Shown one piece after another: positions 55,862 to 64,000 of a stretch of 64,000 nucleotides of DNA (the first letter of the stretch is position 1; each line of letters begins with the position of its first letter). The stretch comes from Zea mays. Taxonomy: Eukaryota; Streptophyta; Magnoliopsida; Poales; Poaceae. The notes under the pieces are model-generated. The model was given only the letters and a program-made list of their open reading frames with translations, had not been told where the DNA came from and ran no database searches. A program made the position numbers and the translations under genes. The stretch covers positions 133,064,207 through 133,128,206 of the forward strand of contig NC_050098.1 in NCBI RefSeq assembly GCF_902167145.1. The letters are read 5' to 3'.

Positions 55862-57112
55862 GTCTCGCCCGAGGGCCCCCTCAAGCAACGGACACACACC
55901 TTCGGCTCGCCCGAGGCCCAGTCTTCGCCAAGAAGCAACCCTGGCCAAATGACCACGCCGACCGACCGTATCGCAGGAGCATTTAATGCAAGGATGGCCT
56001 GACACCTTATCCTGACGCGCGCCCTTCAGTCGACAGTGCCGAAGTGACCGCAGTCACTTCGCCGCTCCACTGACCCGCCTAACAAGAGGACAGGGCCGCC
56101 TGCGCCGCTCCGACTGCTGTGCCACTCGATAGAGTGAGGCTGACAGCAGCCAAGTCTGGCCTCGGGCGCCATAGGAAGCTCCGCCTCGCCCGACCCCAGG
56201 GCTCGGACTCGGCCTCGGCCCCGGAAGACGACGAACTCCGCCTCGCCCGACCCTAGGGCTCGGACTCGGACTCGGTCCCAGAAGACGATGAACTCCGCCT
56301 CGCCTGACCCCAGGGCTCGGACTCAGCCCTGGCCTCAGCCGACGGTCTCCGCCTCGCCCGACCCGGGGCTCGGACTCGACCTCGACCACGGAAGACAGAC
56401 TCGACCTCGACCTCGGAGGAGCCTCCGCCTCGCCCGACCCAGGGCTCGGACCGACCACGTCACCGGGGGGGCCATCATTACCCTACCCCTAGCTAGCTCA
56501 GGCTACGGGGAACAAGACCGGAGTCCCATCTGGCTCGCCCCGGTAAACAAGTAATGATGGCGCCTCGCGTGCTCCATGACGACGGCGGCTCTCAGCCCTT
56601 TACGGAAGCAAGGAGACGTCAGCAAGGACTCGACAGCCCCGACAGCTGTCCTTCCGACAGGCTCCAGCGCTCCTCCGACGGCCACGATATCTCATGAACA
56701 GGGTGCCAAAACCTCTTCGGCTGTCACGACTGCATGTACTTAGGGCGCTAGCTCCTCTCTGCTAGACACGTTAGCACACTGCTACACCTCCCACTGTACA
56801 CCTGGGCCCTCTCCTTACGCCTATAAAAGGAAGGGCCAGGGCACTCGTACGGAAGGTTGGCCACGCGGGGGAACGGGACGGCGCGCATAAGCCTTCTCGC
56901 TCTCTCCCACGCGGACGCTCGTAACCCCCTACTGCAAGCGCACCCGACCTGGGCGCGGGACAAACATGAAGGCCGCGGGTTTCCCCCTTTACGCCTGTCT
57001 CCCTCTGGTTTTCCCCCCTTCACGCTCCGTCTCGCGCCGACCCATCTGAGCTGGGCACGCGGCGACAATTTACTCGTCGGTCCAGGGACCCCCCGGGGTC
57101 GAAACGCCGACA
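55862..57112 (+). repeat. 5' LTR of gypsy D, second part
   Basis: This is GC-rich, with a TATA box CTATAAAAGG at 56821-56830. Between 56178 and 56450 there are five imperfect ~57-bp units beginning CTCCGCCTCGCCCGACC and including GGGCTCGGACTCGG. ORFs in this block, including the proline/arginine/serine-rich minus-strand one at 56054-56458, reflect GC-rich repeats and not genes. Confidence 0.88.
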
Positions 57113-57113
57113 G

Positions 57114-57132
57114 TTGGCGCGCCAGGTAGGGG
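57114..57132 (+). promoter_or_regulatory. Primer-binding site of gypsy D
   Basis: TTGGCGCGCCAGGTAGGGG follows the LTR end after one base, as in other grass TAT elements. In duplication copy 2 the equivalent (60082-60100) has two changes. Confidence 0.75.
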
Positions 57133-57172
57133 CCTGCTGTGTGTTGACGAACAGCTTCCCGTCAAGCTCCAG

Positions 57173-58435
57173 ATGGGTAGTCTCCAGCAACCTTTCCAGC
57201 CCGGGACGGTGCTCCGTTTCGGGAGTCTTGAGTTCATGTCCCTCGACGGCAGCTACGACATGATACTCCTTCCCCCGCCGCGCGACAGCGACAATGGCGG
57301 CCGACAACCCGCCCGCCGACGGCGGAATCGACGACGTCTTCCCCACGTGGCGGAAGAACAACATTCGGGTTTGTCCCGTCGCCTCCCCCGCCGACGGAGG
57401 AGGAGGCGGGGCAACCAAGGCCAAGCAGGAGGCGGCACCTTGTCGGCTGTCGAGCGAGTCGACGGTGCCGGCGCCCCAACGGGGGACACGTTGGGCATCG
57501 GCCTCGCGTCTGAGACGAAGACAAGCGTCGTTTCCCCGCAACACGCCAACTCCAAGCGGACGGACGACGCCAGCACGCTCGCAAAGGACTTGCTGGGCGT
57601 CAACCTCGTACCTGAGACGACGGTGCAGTCTGCCCCTGACGCGACTTTGTCACCGCCCGTCGACCGGGAGGTACCGACCGATTCCCATCTCATGCCTTTT
57701 GGATTCAGCCTCGACCCACCAAGCGACTTCGCCTTGGTGGAAGCCTTCATAGAGGCATGTCCAAACCCTCCAAGGTACGGTGTGCGGTCACCGTGGGACC
57801 GGTTGACAGCCGTCTCGCCCTACGGGCCCTCGGGTTCCGAGGAAGATGACGAGCCCGACTTTTGTTGGGATTTCTCCGGACTTGGCAACCACAGTGCCAT
57901 GCGGGACTTCATGACCGCATGCGACTACTGCCTTTCCGATTGTTCCGACGGTAGCCGCAGCTTCGGCGATAAGGACTGCGGCCCAAGTCGTGAATGTTTC
58001 CACGTCGATCTAGGGGGTCCCGGCGAAGGCAACCATCTTGGTATACTGGAAAACGGTGATCCCCCTAGGCCTGTGCCTCGCGTTGACATCCTTCGGGAGC
58101 TAGCTGTGGTCCCAGTCCCCGCGGGGGGTCAGGACTCACAGCTCGAGCAATTCTGTGAGATGCAGGCCAGGCTCGACGAGGGAGCAGGAACCCTTGAGCC
58201 GTTCCACCGGAACATCGGGCAGGAATGGGCAGACCAAGCTCCGGCCGGAGAAGCGCGTCATCTACCCCAGGGCGTCCAGCACCGCATCACCGACGATGTC
58301 AGGGCAAGGCTGCCACTGGCTCCCAGTGGGGTCGGCCAGAACCTGGCTGCAGCGGCGATACTTCTCCGCGCGATGCCGGAGCCATCAACCACCGAAGGGC
58401 GGCGTATCCAGGGAGAACTCAAGAATCTCCTGTAG
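57173..58435 (+). CDS. Gypsy D N-terminal ORF, copy 1 (420 aa)
   Basis: The ATG at 57173 begins MGSLQQPFQPGTVLRF, 60 bp after the LTR. It encodes an arginine- and proline-rich N-terminus and an acidic middle (SGSEEDDEPDFCWDFS, MRDFMTACDYC). A C-terminal part (LREELAVVPVPAGGQ-like, then QARLDEGAGTLEPF and GQNLAAAAILLRAMPEP) leads toward gag. The TAG at 58433-58435 may itself be a premature stop, because the same frame in copy 2 leads on to gag. No enzymatic motif is visible, and I read it as the N-terminal extension of the TAT gag polyprotein. It is intact up to the stop but separated from the rest of gag by the second copy of the duplication. Confidence 0.7.
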   Translation: MGSLQQPFQPGTVLRFGSLEFMSLDGSYDMILLPPPRDSDNGGRQPARRRRNRRRLPHVAEEQHSGLSRRLPRRRRRRRGNQGQAGGGTLSAVERVDGAGAPTGDTLGIGLASETKTSVVSPQHANSKRTDDASTLAKDLLGVNLVPETTVQSAPDATLSPPVDREVPTDSHLMPFGFSLDPPSDFALVEAFIEACPNPPRYGVRSPWDRLTAVSPYGPSGSEEDDEPDFCWDFSGLGNHSAMRDFMTACDYCLSDCSDGSRSFGDKDCGPSRECFHVDLGGPGEGNHLGILENGDPPRPVPRVDILRELAVVPVPAGGQDSQLEQFCEMQARLDEGAGTLEPFHRNIGQEWADQAPAGEARHLPQGVQHRITDDVRARLPLAPSGVGQNLAAAAILLRAMPEPSTTEGRRIQGELKNLL

Positions 58436-58829
58436 GATGCCTCGGTCCAACGGGCCGAAAGCTCTGCCTCCCGAAGGCAGGGATACCCATCGGAGCATCG
58501 CGCCGCGACTTCCTGATTCATGCGGGAAGCCTCGATCCACACCGGGCGCACGCGCAACACAGCGCCTGCGGCCCCGGGTCGCCTCGGCAACGAGCACCAC
58601 CACCGCAACAGTCGAACTCACCTTGACGAGAAGGTGCGCCGAGGCTACCACCCCAGGACGCCGACGACTGCACGGCACTTCTCGACGCGTTCGTCTACAT
58701 CGAGACGTCTTCCACTGCTCTGCGCGTCTAGTGGTAATTCCATGACCTATAACCACAGTAGTTCTTGGTTTTATGGGGTTGAAAATTTTGTTTTGCGCTA
58801 GCATAGCCTCCCTGTAATCCAACATTTAC

Positions 58830-60080
58830 GTCTCGCCCGAGGGCCCCCTCAAGCAACGGACACACACCTTCGGCTCGCCCGAGGCCCAGTCTTCGCCAAG
58901 AAGCAACCCTGGCCAAATGACCACGCCGACCGACCGTATCGCAGGAGCATTTAATGCAAGGATGGCCTGACACCTTATCCTGACGCGTGCCCTTCAGTCG
59001 ACAGAGCCGAAGTGACCGCAGTCACTTCGCCGCTCCACTGATCGGCCTAACAAGAGGACAGGGCCGCCTGCGCCGCTCCGACTGCTGTGCCACTCGATAG
59101 AGTGAGGCTGACAGCAGCCAAGTCTGGCCTCGGGCGCCATAGGAAGCTCCGCCTCGCCCGACCCCAGGGCTCGGACTCGGCCTCGGCCCCGGAAGACGAC
59201 GAACTCCGCCTCGCCCGACCCTAGGGCTCGGACTCGGCCTCGGTCCCGGAAGACGACGAACTCCGCCTCGCCTGACCCCAGGGCTCGGACTCAGCCTTGG
59301 CCTCAGCCGACGGTCTCCGCCTCGCCCGACCCGGGGCTCGGACTCGACCTCGACCACGGAAGACAGACTCGACCTCGACCTTGGAGGAGCCTCCGCCTCG
59401 CCCGACCCAGGGCTCGGACCGACCACGTCACCGGGGGGGCATCATTACCCTACCCCTAGCTAGCTCAGGCTACGGGGAACAAGACTGGAGTCCCATCTGG
59501 CTCGCCCCGATAAACAAGTAATGATGGCGCCCCGCGTGCTCCATGACGACGGCGGCTCTCAGCCCTTTACGGAAGCAAGGAGACGTCAGCAAGGACTCGA
59601 CAGCCCCGACAGCTGTCCTTCCGCCAGGCTCCAGCGCTCCTCCGACGGCCACGATATCTCATGAACAGGGTGCCAAAACCTCTCCGGCTGTCACGACGGC
59701 ATGTACTTAGGGCACTAGCTCCTCTCTGCTAGACACGTTAGCACACTGCTACACCTCCCACTGTACACCTGGGCACTCTCCTTATGCCTATAAAAGGAAG
59801 GGCCAGGGCACTCGTACGGAAGGTTGGCCGCGCGGCGGAACGGGACGGCGCGCATAAGCCTTCTCGCTCTCTCCCACGCGGACGCTCGTAACCCCCTACT
59901 GCAAGCGCACCCGACCTGGGCGCGGGACAAACACGAAGGCCGCGGGTTTCCCCCTTTACGCCTGTCTCCCTCTGGTTTTTCCCCCTTCGCGCTCCGTCTC
60001 GCGCCGAGCCATCTGGGCTGGGGCACGCGGCGACAATTTACTCGTCGGTCCAGGGACCCCCCGGGGTCGAAACGCCGACA
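58830..60080 (+). repeat. Second copy of the gypsy D LTR segment
   Basis: It repeats 55862-57112, including the ~57-bp repeat array (about 59148-59410) and the TATA box CTATAAAAGG at 59788-59797. It now lies directly upstream of the gag-pol continuation, so it could act as a promoter for it. Confidence 0.88.
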
Positions 60081-60140
60081 GTTGGCACGCCAGGTTGGGG
60101 CCTGCTACGTGTTGACGAACAGCTTCCCGTCAAGCTCCAG

Positions 60141-61404
60141 ATGGGTAGTCTCCAGCAACCTTTCCAGCCCGGGACGGTGCTCCGTTTCGGGAGTCTTGAG
60201 TTCATGTCCCTCGACGGCAGCTACGACATGATACTCCTTCCCCCGCCGCGCGACAGCGACAATGGCGGCCGACAACCCGCCCGTCGACGGCGGAATCGAC
60301 GACGTCTTCCCCACGTGGCGGAAGAACAACATTCGGGTTTGTCCCGTCGCCTCCCCCGCCGACGGAGGAGGAGGCGGGGCAACCAAGGCCAAGCAGGAGG
60401 CGGCACCTCGTCGGCTGTCGAGCGAGTCGACGGCGCCGGCGCCCCAACGGGGGACACGTCGGGCATCGGCCTCGCGTCTGAGACGAAGACAAGCGTCGTT
60501 TCCCCGCAACACGCCAACTCCAAGCGGACGGACGACGCCAGCACGCTCGCAAAGGACTTGCTGGGTGTCAACCTCGTACCTGAGACGACGGTGCAGTCTG
60601 CCCCTGACGCGACTTCGTCACCGCCCGTCGACCGGGAGGTACCGACCGATTCCCATCTCGTGCCTTTTGGATTCAGCCTCGACCCACCAAGCGACTTCTC
60701 CTTGGTGGAAGCCTTCATAGAGGCATGTCCAAACCCTCCAAGGTACGGTGTGCGGTCACCGTGGGACCGGCTGACAGTCGTCTCGCCCTACGGGCCCTCG
60801 GGTTCCGAGGAAGATGACAAGCCCGACTTTTGTTGGGATTTCTCCAGACTTGGCAACCCCAGTGCCATGCGGGACTTCATGACCGCATGCGACTACTGCC
60901 TTTCCGATTGTTCCGACGGTAGCCGCAGCTTCGGCGACAAGGACTGCGACCCAGGTCGTGAATGTTTCCACGTCGATCTAGGGGGTCCCGGCGAAGGCAA
61001 CCATCTTGGTATACTGGAAAACGGTGATCCCCCTAGGCCTGTGCCTCGCGTTGACATCCTTCGGGAGCTAGCTGTGGTCCCAGTCCCTGCGGGGGGTCAG
61101 GACTCACAGCTCGAGCAATTCTGTGAGATGCAGGCCAGGCTCGACGAGGGAGCAGGAAACCCTTGAGCCGTTCCACCGGAACATCGGGCAGGAATGGGCA
61201 GACCAAGCTCCGGCCGGAGAAGCGCGTCATCTACCCCAGGGCGTCCAGCACCGCATCGCAGACGATGTCAGGGCAAGGCTGCCACTGACTCCCAGTGGGG
61301 TCGGCCAGAACCTGGCTGCAGCGGCGATACTTCTCCACGCGATGCCGGAGCCATCAACCACCGAAGGGCGGCGTATCCAGGGAGAACTCAAGAATCTCCT
61401 GTAG
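60141..61404 (+). pseudogene. Gypsy D N-terminal ORF, copy 2, frameshifted
   Basis: This is the same ORF as 57173-58435. One extra A near 61158 (GGAAACCC versus GGAACCC in copy 1) shifts the frame. The first open part therefore ends at 61166, and the C-terminal part reads in the frame of 61123-61404. That frame ends at TAG 61402-61404 and continues, after the stop, into the gag frame. Confidence 0.85.
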
Positions 61405-63369
61405 GATGCCGCGGTCCGACGGGCCGAAAGCTCTGCCTCCCGAAGGCAGGGATACCCATCAGAGCATCGCGCCGCGACTTCCTGATTCATGCGGGAAGCC
61501 TCGGTCCACACCGGGCGCACGCGCAACACAGCGCCTGAGGCCCCGGGTCGCCTCGGCAACGAGCACCACCACCGCAACAGTCGAACTCACCTTGACGAGA
61601 AGGTGCGCCGAGGCTACCACCCCAGGCGTGGGGGACGCTACGACAGCGGGGAGGATTGGAGTCCCTCGCCCGAACCACCCGGTCCGTAGGCTTTCAGCCG
61701 GGCCATACGACGGGCGTCGTTCCTGACCCGGTTCCGAACCCCGACTACTATCACAAAGTACTCAGGGGAGACGAGGCCAGAACTGTGGCTCGCGAACTAC
61801 CGGTTAGCCTGCCATCTGGGTGGAACGGACGATGACAACCTCATCATCCGCAACCTCCCCCTGTTCCTCTCCGACACCGCTCGAGCCTGGCTGGAGCATT
61901 TGCCTCTGGGGCAGATCTCCAACTGGGACGACCTGGTCCAAGCCTTCACCGGCAACTTCTAGGGCACGTACGTGCGCCCTGGGAACTCCTGTGATCTCCG
62001 AAGCTGCCGCCAGCAGCCGGGAGAGTCCCTCCGGGACTACATCCGATGATTCTCGAAGCAGCGCACCGAGCTGCCCAACGTCACCGACTCGGATGTCATC
62101 GGCGCGTTCCTCGCCGGCACCACCTGCCGCAACCTGGTGAGCAAGCTGGGTCGCAAGACCCCCACTAGGGCGAGCGAGCTGATGAACATCGCCACCAAGT
62201 TCGCCTCTGGCCAGGAGGCGGTTGAGGCCATCTTCCGGAAGGACAAGCAGCCCCAGGGCCGCCAGCCAGAAGATGTCCCCGAGGCGTCCACTCAGCGCGG
62301 CACCAAGAAGAAAGGCAAGAAGAAGTCGCAAGCGAAACGTGACGCCGCCGCTGAGTACAAGAACCCTCGGAAACCTCCCGGAGGCGCCAATCTCTTCGAC
62401 AAGATGCTCAAGGAACCGTGCCCCTATCACCAGGGGCCCGTCAAGCACACCCTTGAGGAGTGCACCATGCTTCGGCGCCACTTTCACAAGGCCGGGCCAC
62501 CTGCGGAAGGTGGCAGGGCCCACAACGACGATAAGAAGGAGGATCACAAGGCAGGAGAGTTCCCCGAGGTCCACGACTGCTTCATGATCTACGGTGGGCA
62601 AGTGGTGAACGTCTCGGCTCGGCACCACAAGCAAGAGCGTCGGGAGGTCTACTCGGTAAAGGTGGCGGCGCCAGTTTACCTAGACTAGTCCGACAAGCCC
62701 ATCACCTTCGACCAGGGCGACCATCCCGACCGCGTGCCGAGCCCGGGGAAATACCCGCTTGTTGTCGACCCCGTCATCGGCAACGTCAGGCTCACCAAGG
62801 TCCTCATGGACGGAGGCAGCAGCCTCAACATCATGTACGCCGAGACCCTCGGGCTCCTGCGGATCAATCTATCCTCGGTCCGGGCGGGCGCGACGCCTTT
62901 TCACGGGATCATCCCCGGGAAACGCGTCCAGCCCCTCGGACAACTCGATATATCTGTCTGCTTTGGGACTCCCTCCAACTTCCGAAGGGAAACCCTCACG
63001 TTCGAGGTGGTCGGGTTCCGAGGAACCTACCACGCAGTGCTGGGGAGGCAATGCTACGCCAAGTTCATGGCCGTCCCCAACTACACCTACCTCAAGCTCA
63101 AGATGTCGGGCCCCAACGGGGTCATCACCGTCGGCCCCACGTATCGACACGCGTACGAATGCGACGTGGAGTGCGTGGAGTACGCCGAGGCCCTCGCCGA
63201 ATCCGAGGCCCTCATCGCCGACCTGGAGAGCCTCTCCAAGGAGGCGCCAGACGTGAAGCGCCATGCCGGCAACTTCGAGCCAGCGGAGACGGTCAAATCC
63301 GTCCCTCTCGATCCCAGCAACGACGCCACCAAGCAGATCCGGATCGGCTCCGAGCTCGACCCCAAATAG
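61405..63369 (+). pseudogene. Gypsy D gag and protease
   Basis: A single frame carries the gag core (LWLANYRLACHLGG, ARAWLEHLPLGQI, SWDDLV-like, about 61780-62130) and a basic linker. The zinc finger CPYHQGPVKHTLEEC (~62420) and protease (KVLMDGGSSLNIMYAE, ~62800) follow, with the GTYHAVLGRQCYAKF segment conserved downstream. Stops at 61483, 61687, 61960, 62047, 62686 and 63367 interrupt it, with no frameshift. Most are explicable as CAG, CGA or TGG codons altered by one transition. The DGGS protease motif in place of DSG/DTG is usual in the TAT lineage. Confidence 0.85.
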
Positions 63370-64000
63370 GAAGCAGTGCTCGTCGACTTTCTCCGCGCAA
63401 ACGCCGACGTTTTCGCATGGAGTCCCTCGGACATGCCCGGCATACCGAGGGATGTCACCGAGCACTCGCTGGATATCCGAGCCGGAGCCCGACCCGTGAA
63501 GCAGCCTCTGCACCGATTCGACGAAGAAAAGCGCAGAGCCATAGGCGAGGAGATCCACAAGCTAATGGCGGCAGGGTTCATCAAAGAGGTATTCCATCCC
63601 GAATGGCTTGCCAACCCTGTGCTTGTGAGAAAGAAAGGAGGGAAATGGCGGATGTGTGTAGACTACACTAGTCTAAACAAAGCATGTCCAAAAGTTCCCT
63701 ACCCTCTGCCTCGCATCGATCAAATCGTGGATTCCACTGCTGGGTGCGAAACCCTGTCTTTCCTTGATGCCTACTCAGGGTATCACCAAATCAGGATGAA
63801 AGAGTCCGACCAGCTCGCGACTTCTTTCATCACACCTTTCGGCATGTACTGCTATGTTACCATGTCGTTTGGTTTGAGGAATGCGGGTGCAACATACCAA
63901 AGGTGCATGAACCACGTGTTCGGCCAACACATTGGTCGAATGGTCGAGGCTTACATCGATGACATCGTAGTCAAGACGAGGAAAGCCTCCGACCTCCTTT
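63370..64000 (+). pseudogene. Gypsy D reverse transcriptase, partial at window edge
   Basis: Directly after the TAG at 63367 the same frame is open to the last base. It contains the RT N-terminal region (VFAWSPSDMPGIPRDV, HKLMAAGFIKEV), then WRMCVDYTSLNKACPK, FLDAYSGYHQIRM, FGLRNAGATYQR and the catalytic YIDDIVVKT. These are the motifs in order for a TAT-type RT. RNase H and integrase would follow beyond 64000. The upstream stops make the polyprotein defective unless read through. Confidence 0.88.

Larger units (their letters stand above)
55687..58654 (+). repeat. Tandem duplication, copy 1 (2968 bp)
   Basis: It starts at AGGACGCC inside the 3' LTR of copia C. It contains the tail of that LTR, the TTTAC duplication, the rest of the gypsy D LTR, the primer site and the first D ORF. 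It ends at CTACCACCCC. Copy 2 follows head to tail. The two copies are nearly identical by eye, with scattered substitutions and a few 1-bp indels. Confidence 0.93.
58655..61623 (+). repeat. Tandem duplication, copy 2 (2969 bp)
   Basis: It repeats 55687-58654 head to tail. The junction reads ACCACCCC|AGGACGCC. At the downstream end the sequence continues AGGCGTGG into unique gag sequence, so AGG is shared by both break sites. 58655-58824 is the copia C LTR tail, 58825-58829 the TTTAC, 58830-60080 the gypsy D LTR segment. Confidence 0.93.
47869..64000 (+). mobile_element. Gypsy D: TAT-lineage element, runs off the window
   Basis: The 5' LTR starts TGTCGGGGACC at 47869, is interrupted at 48051 by copia C, resumes at 55862 and ends GAAACGCCGACA at 57112. 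The internal region has an N-terminal ORF, gag, protease and RT. The protease motif (LMDGGSSLNI), the gag finger CPYHQGPVKHTLEEC and the RT motif YTSLNKACPK place it in the TAT lineage. A 2.97-kb tandem duplication repeats the end of its LTR and the first ORF. The 3' part and 3' LTR are outside the window. Confidence 0.9.

Noticed and set aside
56054..56458. Minus-strand 134-aa ORF rich in SPSP, GRGG and RRLPGP repeats, with a twin at 59022-59426
   Set aside because: It is antisense to the ~57-bp GC-rich repeats of the gypsy D LTR and has no start context or family match.
61804..62634. 276-aa minus-strand ORF opposite gypsy D gag
   Set aside because: It is a shadow of the GC-rich gag frame on the other strand, with no recognisable motif. 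Unlike the antisense gene of gypsy G, it has no promoter signal or conserved second copy here.

Overview
This window looks like intergenic chromosomal DNA from a large grass genome, most likely maize (Zea) or a close relative. That rests on Opie/Ji-type Sirevirus copia elements with arrays of CCGGACTGTCCGG palindromes in their LTRs, a CACTA transposon with TTTGCCGAGTG subterminal repeats, TAT-lineage and Reina-like gypsy elements, and insertions stacked inside one another. I see no convincing host protein gene, tRNA, rRNA or CRISPR array. Almost every coding signal belongs to a transposable element (TE), and most element genes carry stops or frameshifts.

Layout, left to right. 1-4242: minus-strand Opie-like copia remnant (3' half of pol at 1-1591, most of its 5' LTR at 3128-4242), interrupted by a truncated gypsy element (1592-3112) and joined by a deletion junction with filler DNA. 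4243-7201: degenerate repeats plus a clean 906-bp hAT element (6162-7067). 7202-12913: complete but frameshifted Reina-like chromovirus on the minus strand. 12914-17526: MITEs, a 571-bp hAT element and three diverged copies of a low-copy repeat, one of which preserves the empty site of the chromovirus. 17527-47824: a CACTA element on the minus strand that holds a four-level nest. Copia B (Ji/Opie-like, 19643-45649) sits in an intron of the CACTA TNPA-like gene. Opie-like copia A (24210-41021) sits in the integrase region of B. Pol-less gypsy G (24651-32129) sits in the 5' LTR of A. A Ds-like element lies in the left LTR of B. 47869-64000: a TAT-lineage gypsy element D that runs off the right edge. 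Its 5' LTR is split by a complete copia element C (48052-55856), and a 2.97-kb segment spanning the tail of C, the rest of D's LTR and the first D ORF has been tandemly duplicated.

The most interesting object is inside gypsy G. G has a gag gene but no pol. On the strand opposite to gag it carries a TATA box and a 1019-codon gene that reads cleanly through three exons if two short GT-AG introns are removed. A second, truncated copy of the family (1592-3112) keeps the same TATA box, start codon and N-terminal coding sequence. Because the introns are antisense to the element's genomic RNA, they would survive reverse transcription. The predicted protein has a domain like the plant 'putative gypsy type transposon' family, then a basic nuclear-localisation-like patch, an A/E/K/P-rich region and a coiled coil.

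Relative order of events can be read from the nesting. The CACTA element is older than B, B older than A, A older than G; D is older than C, and the tandem duplication is younger than C. Target-site duplications support most insertions: GCAAC for G, AAATG for A, TTTAC for C, GATTA for the chromovirus, TTTACATA and GTTTGGAC for the two hATs. Premature stops in A, C and D are mostly explicable as single C-to-T or G-to-A changes, as expected for silenced, methylated elements. LTR and duplication similarities are by-eye comparisons, not alignments.
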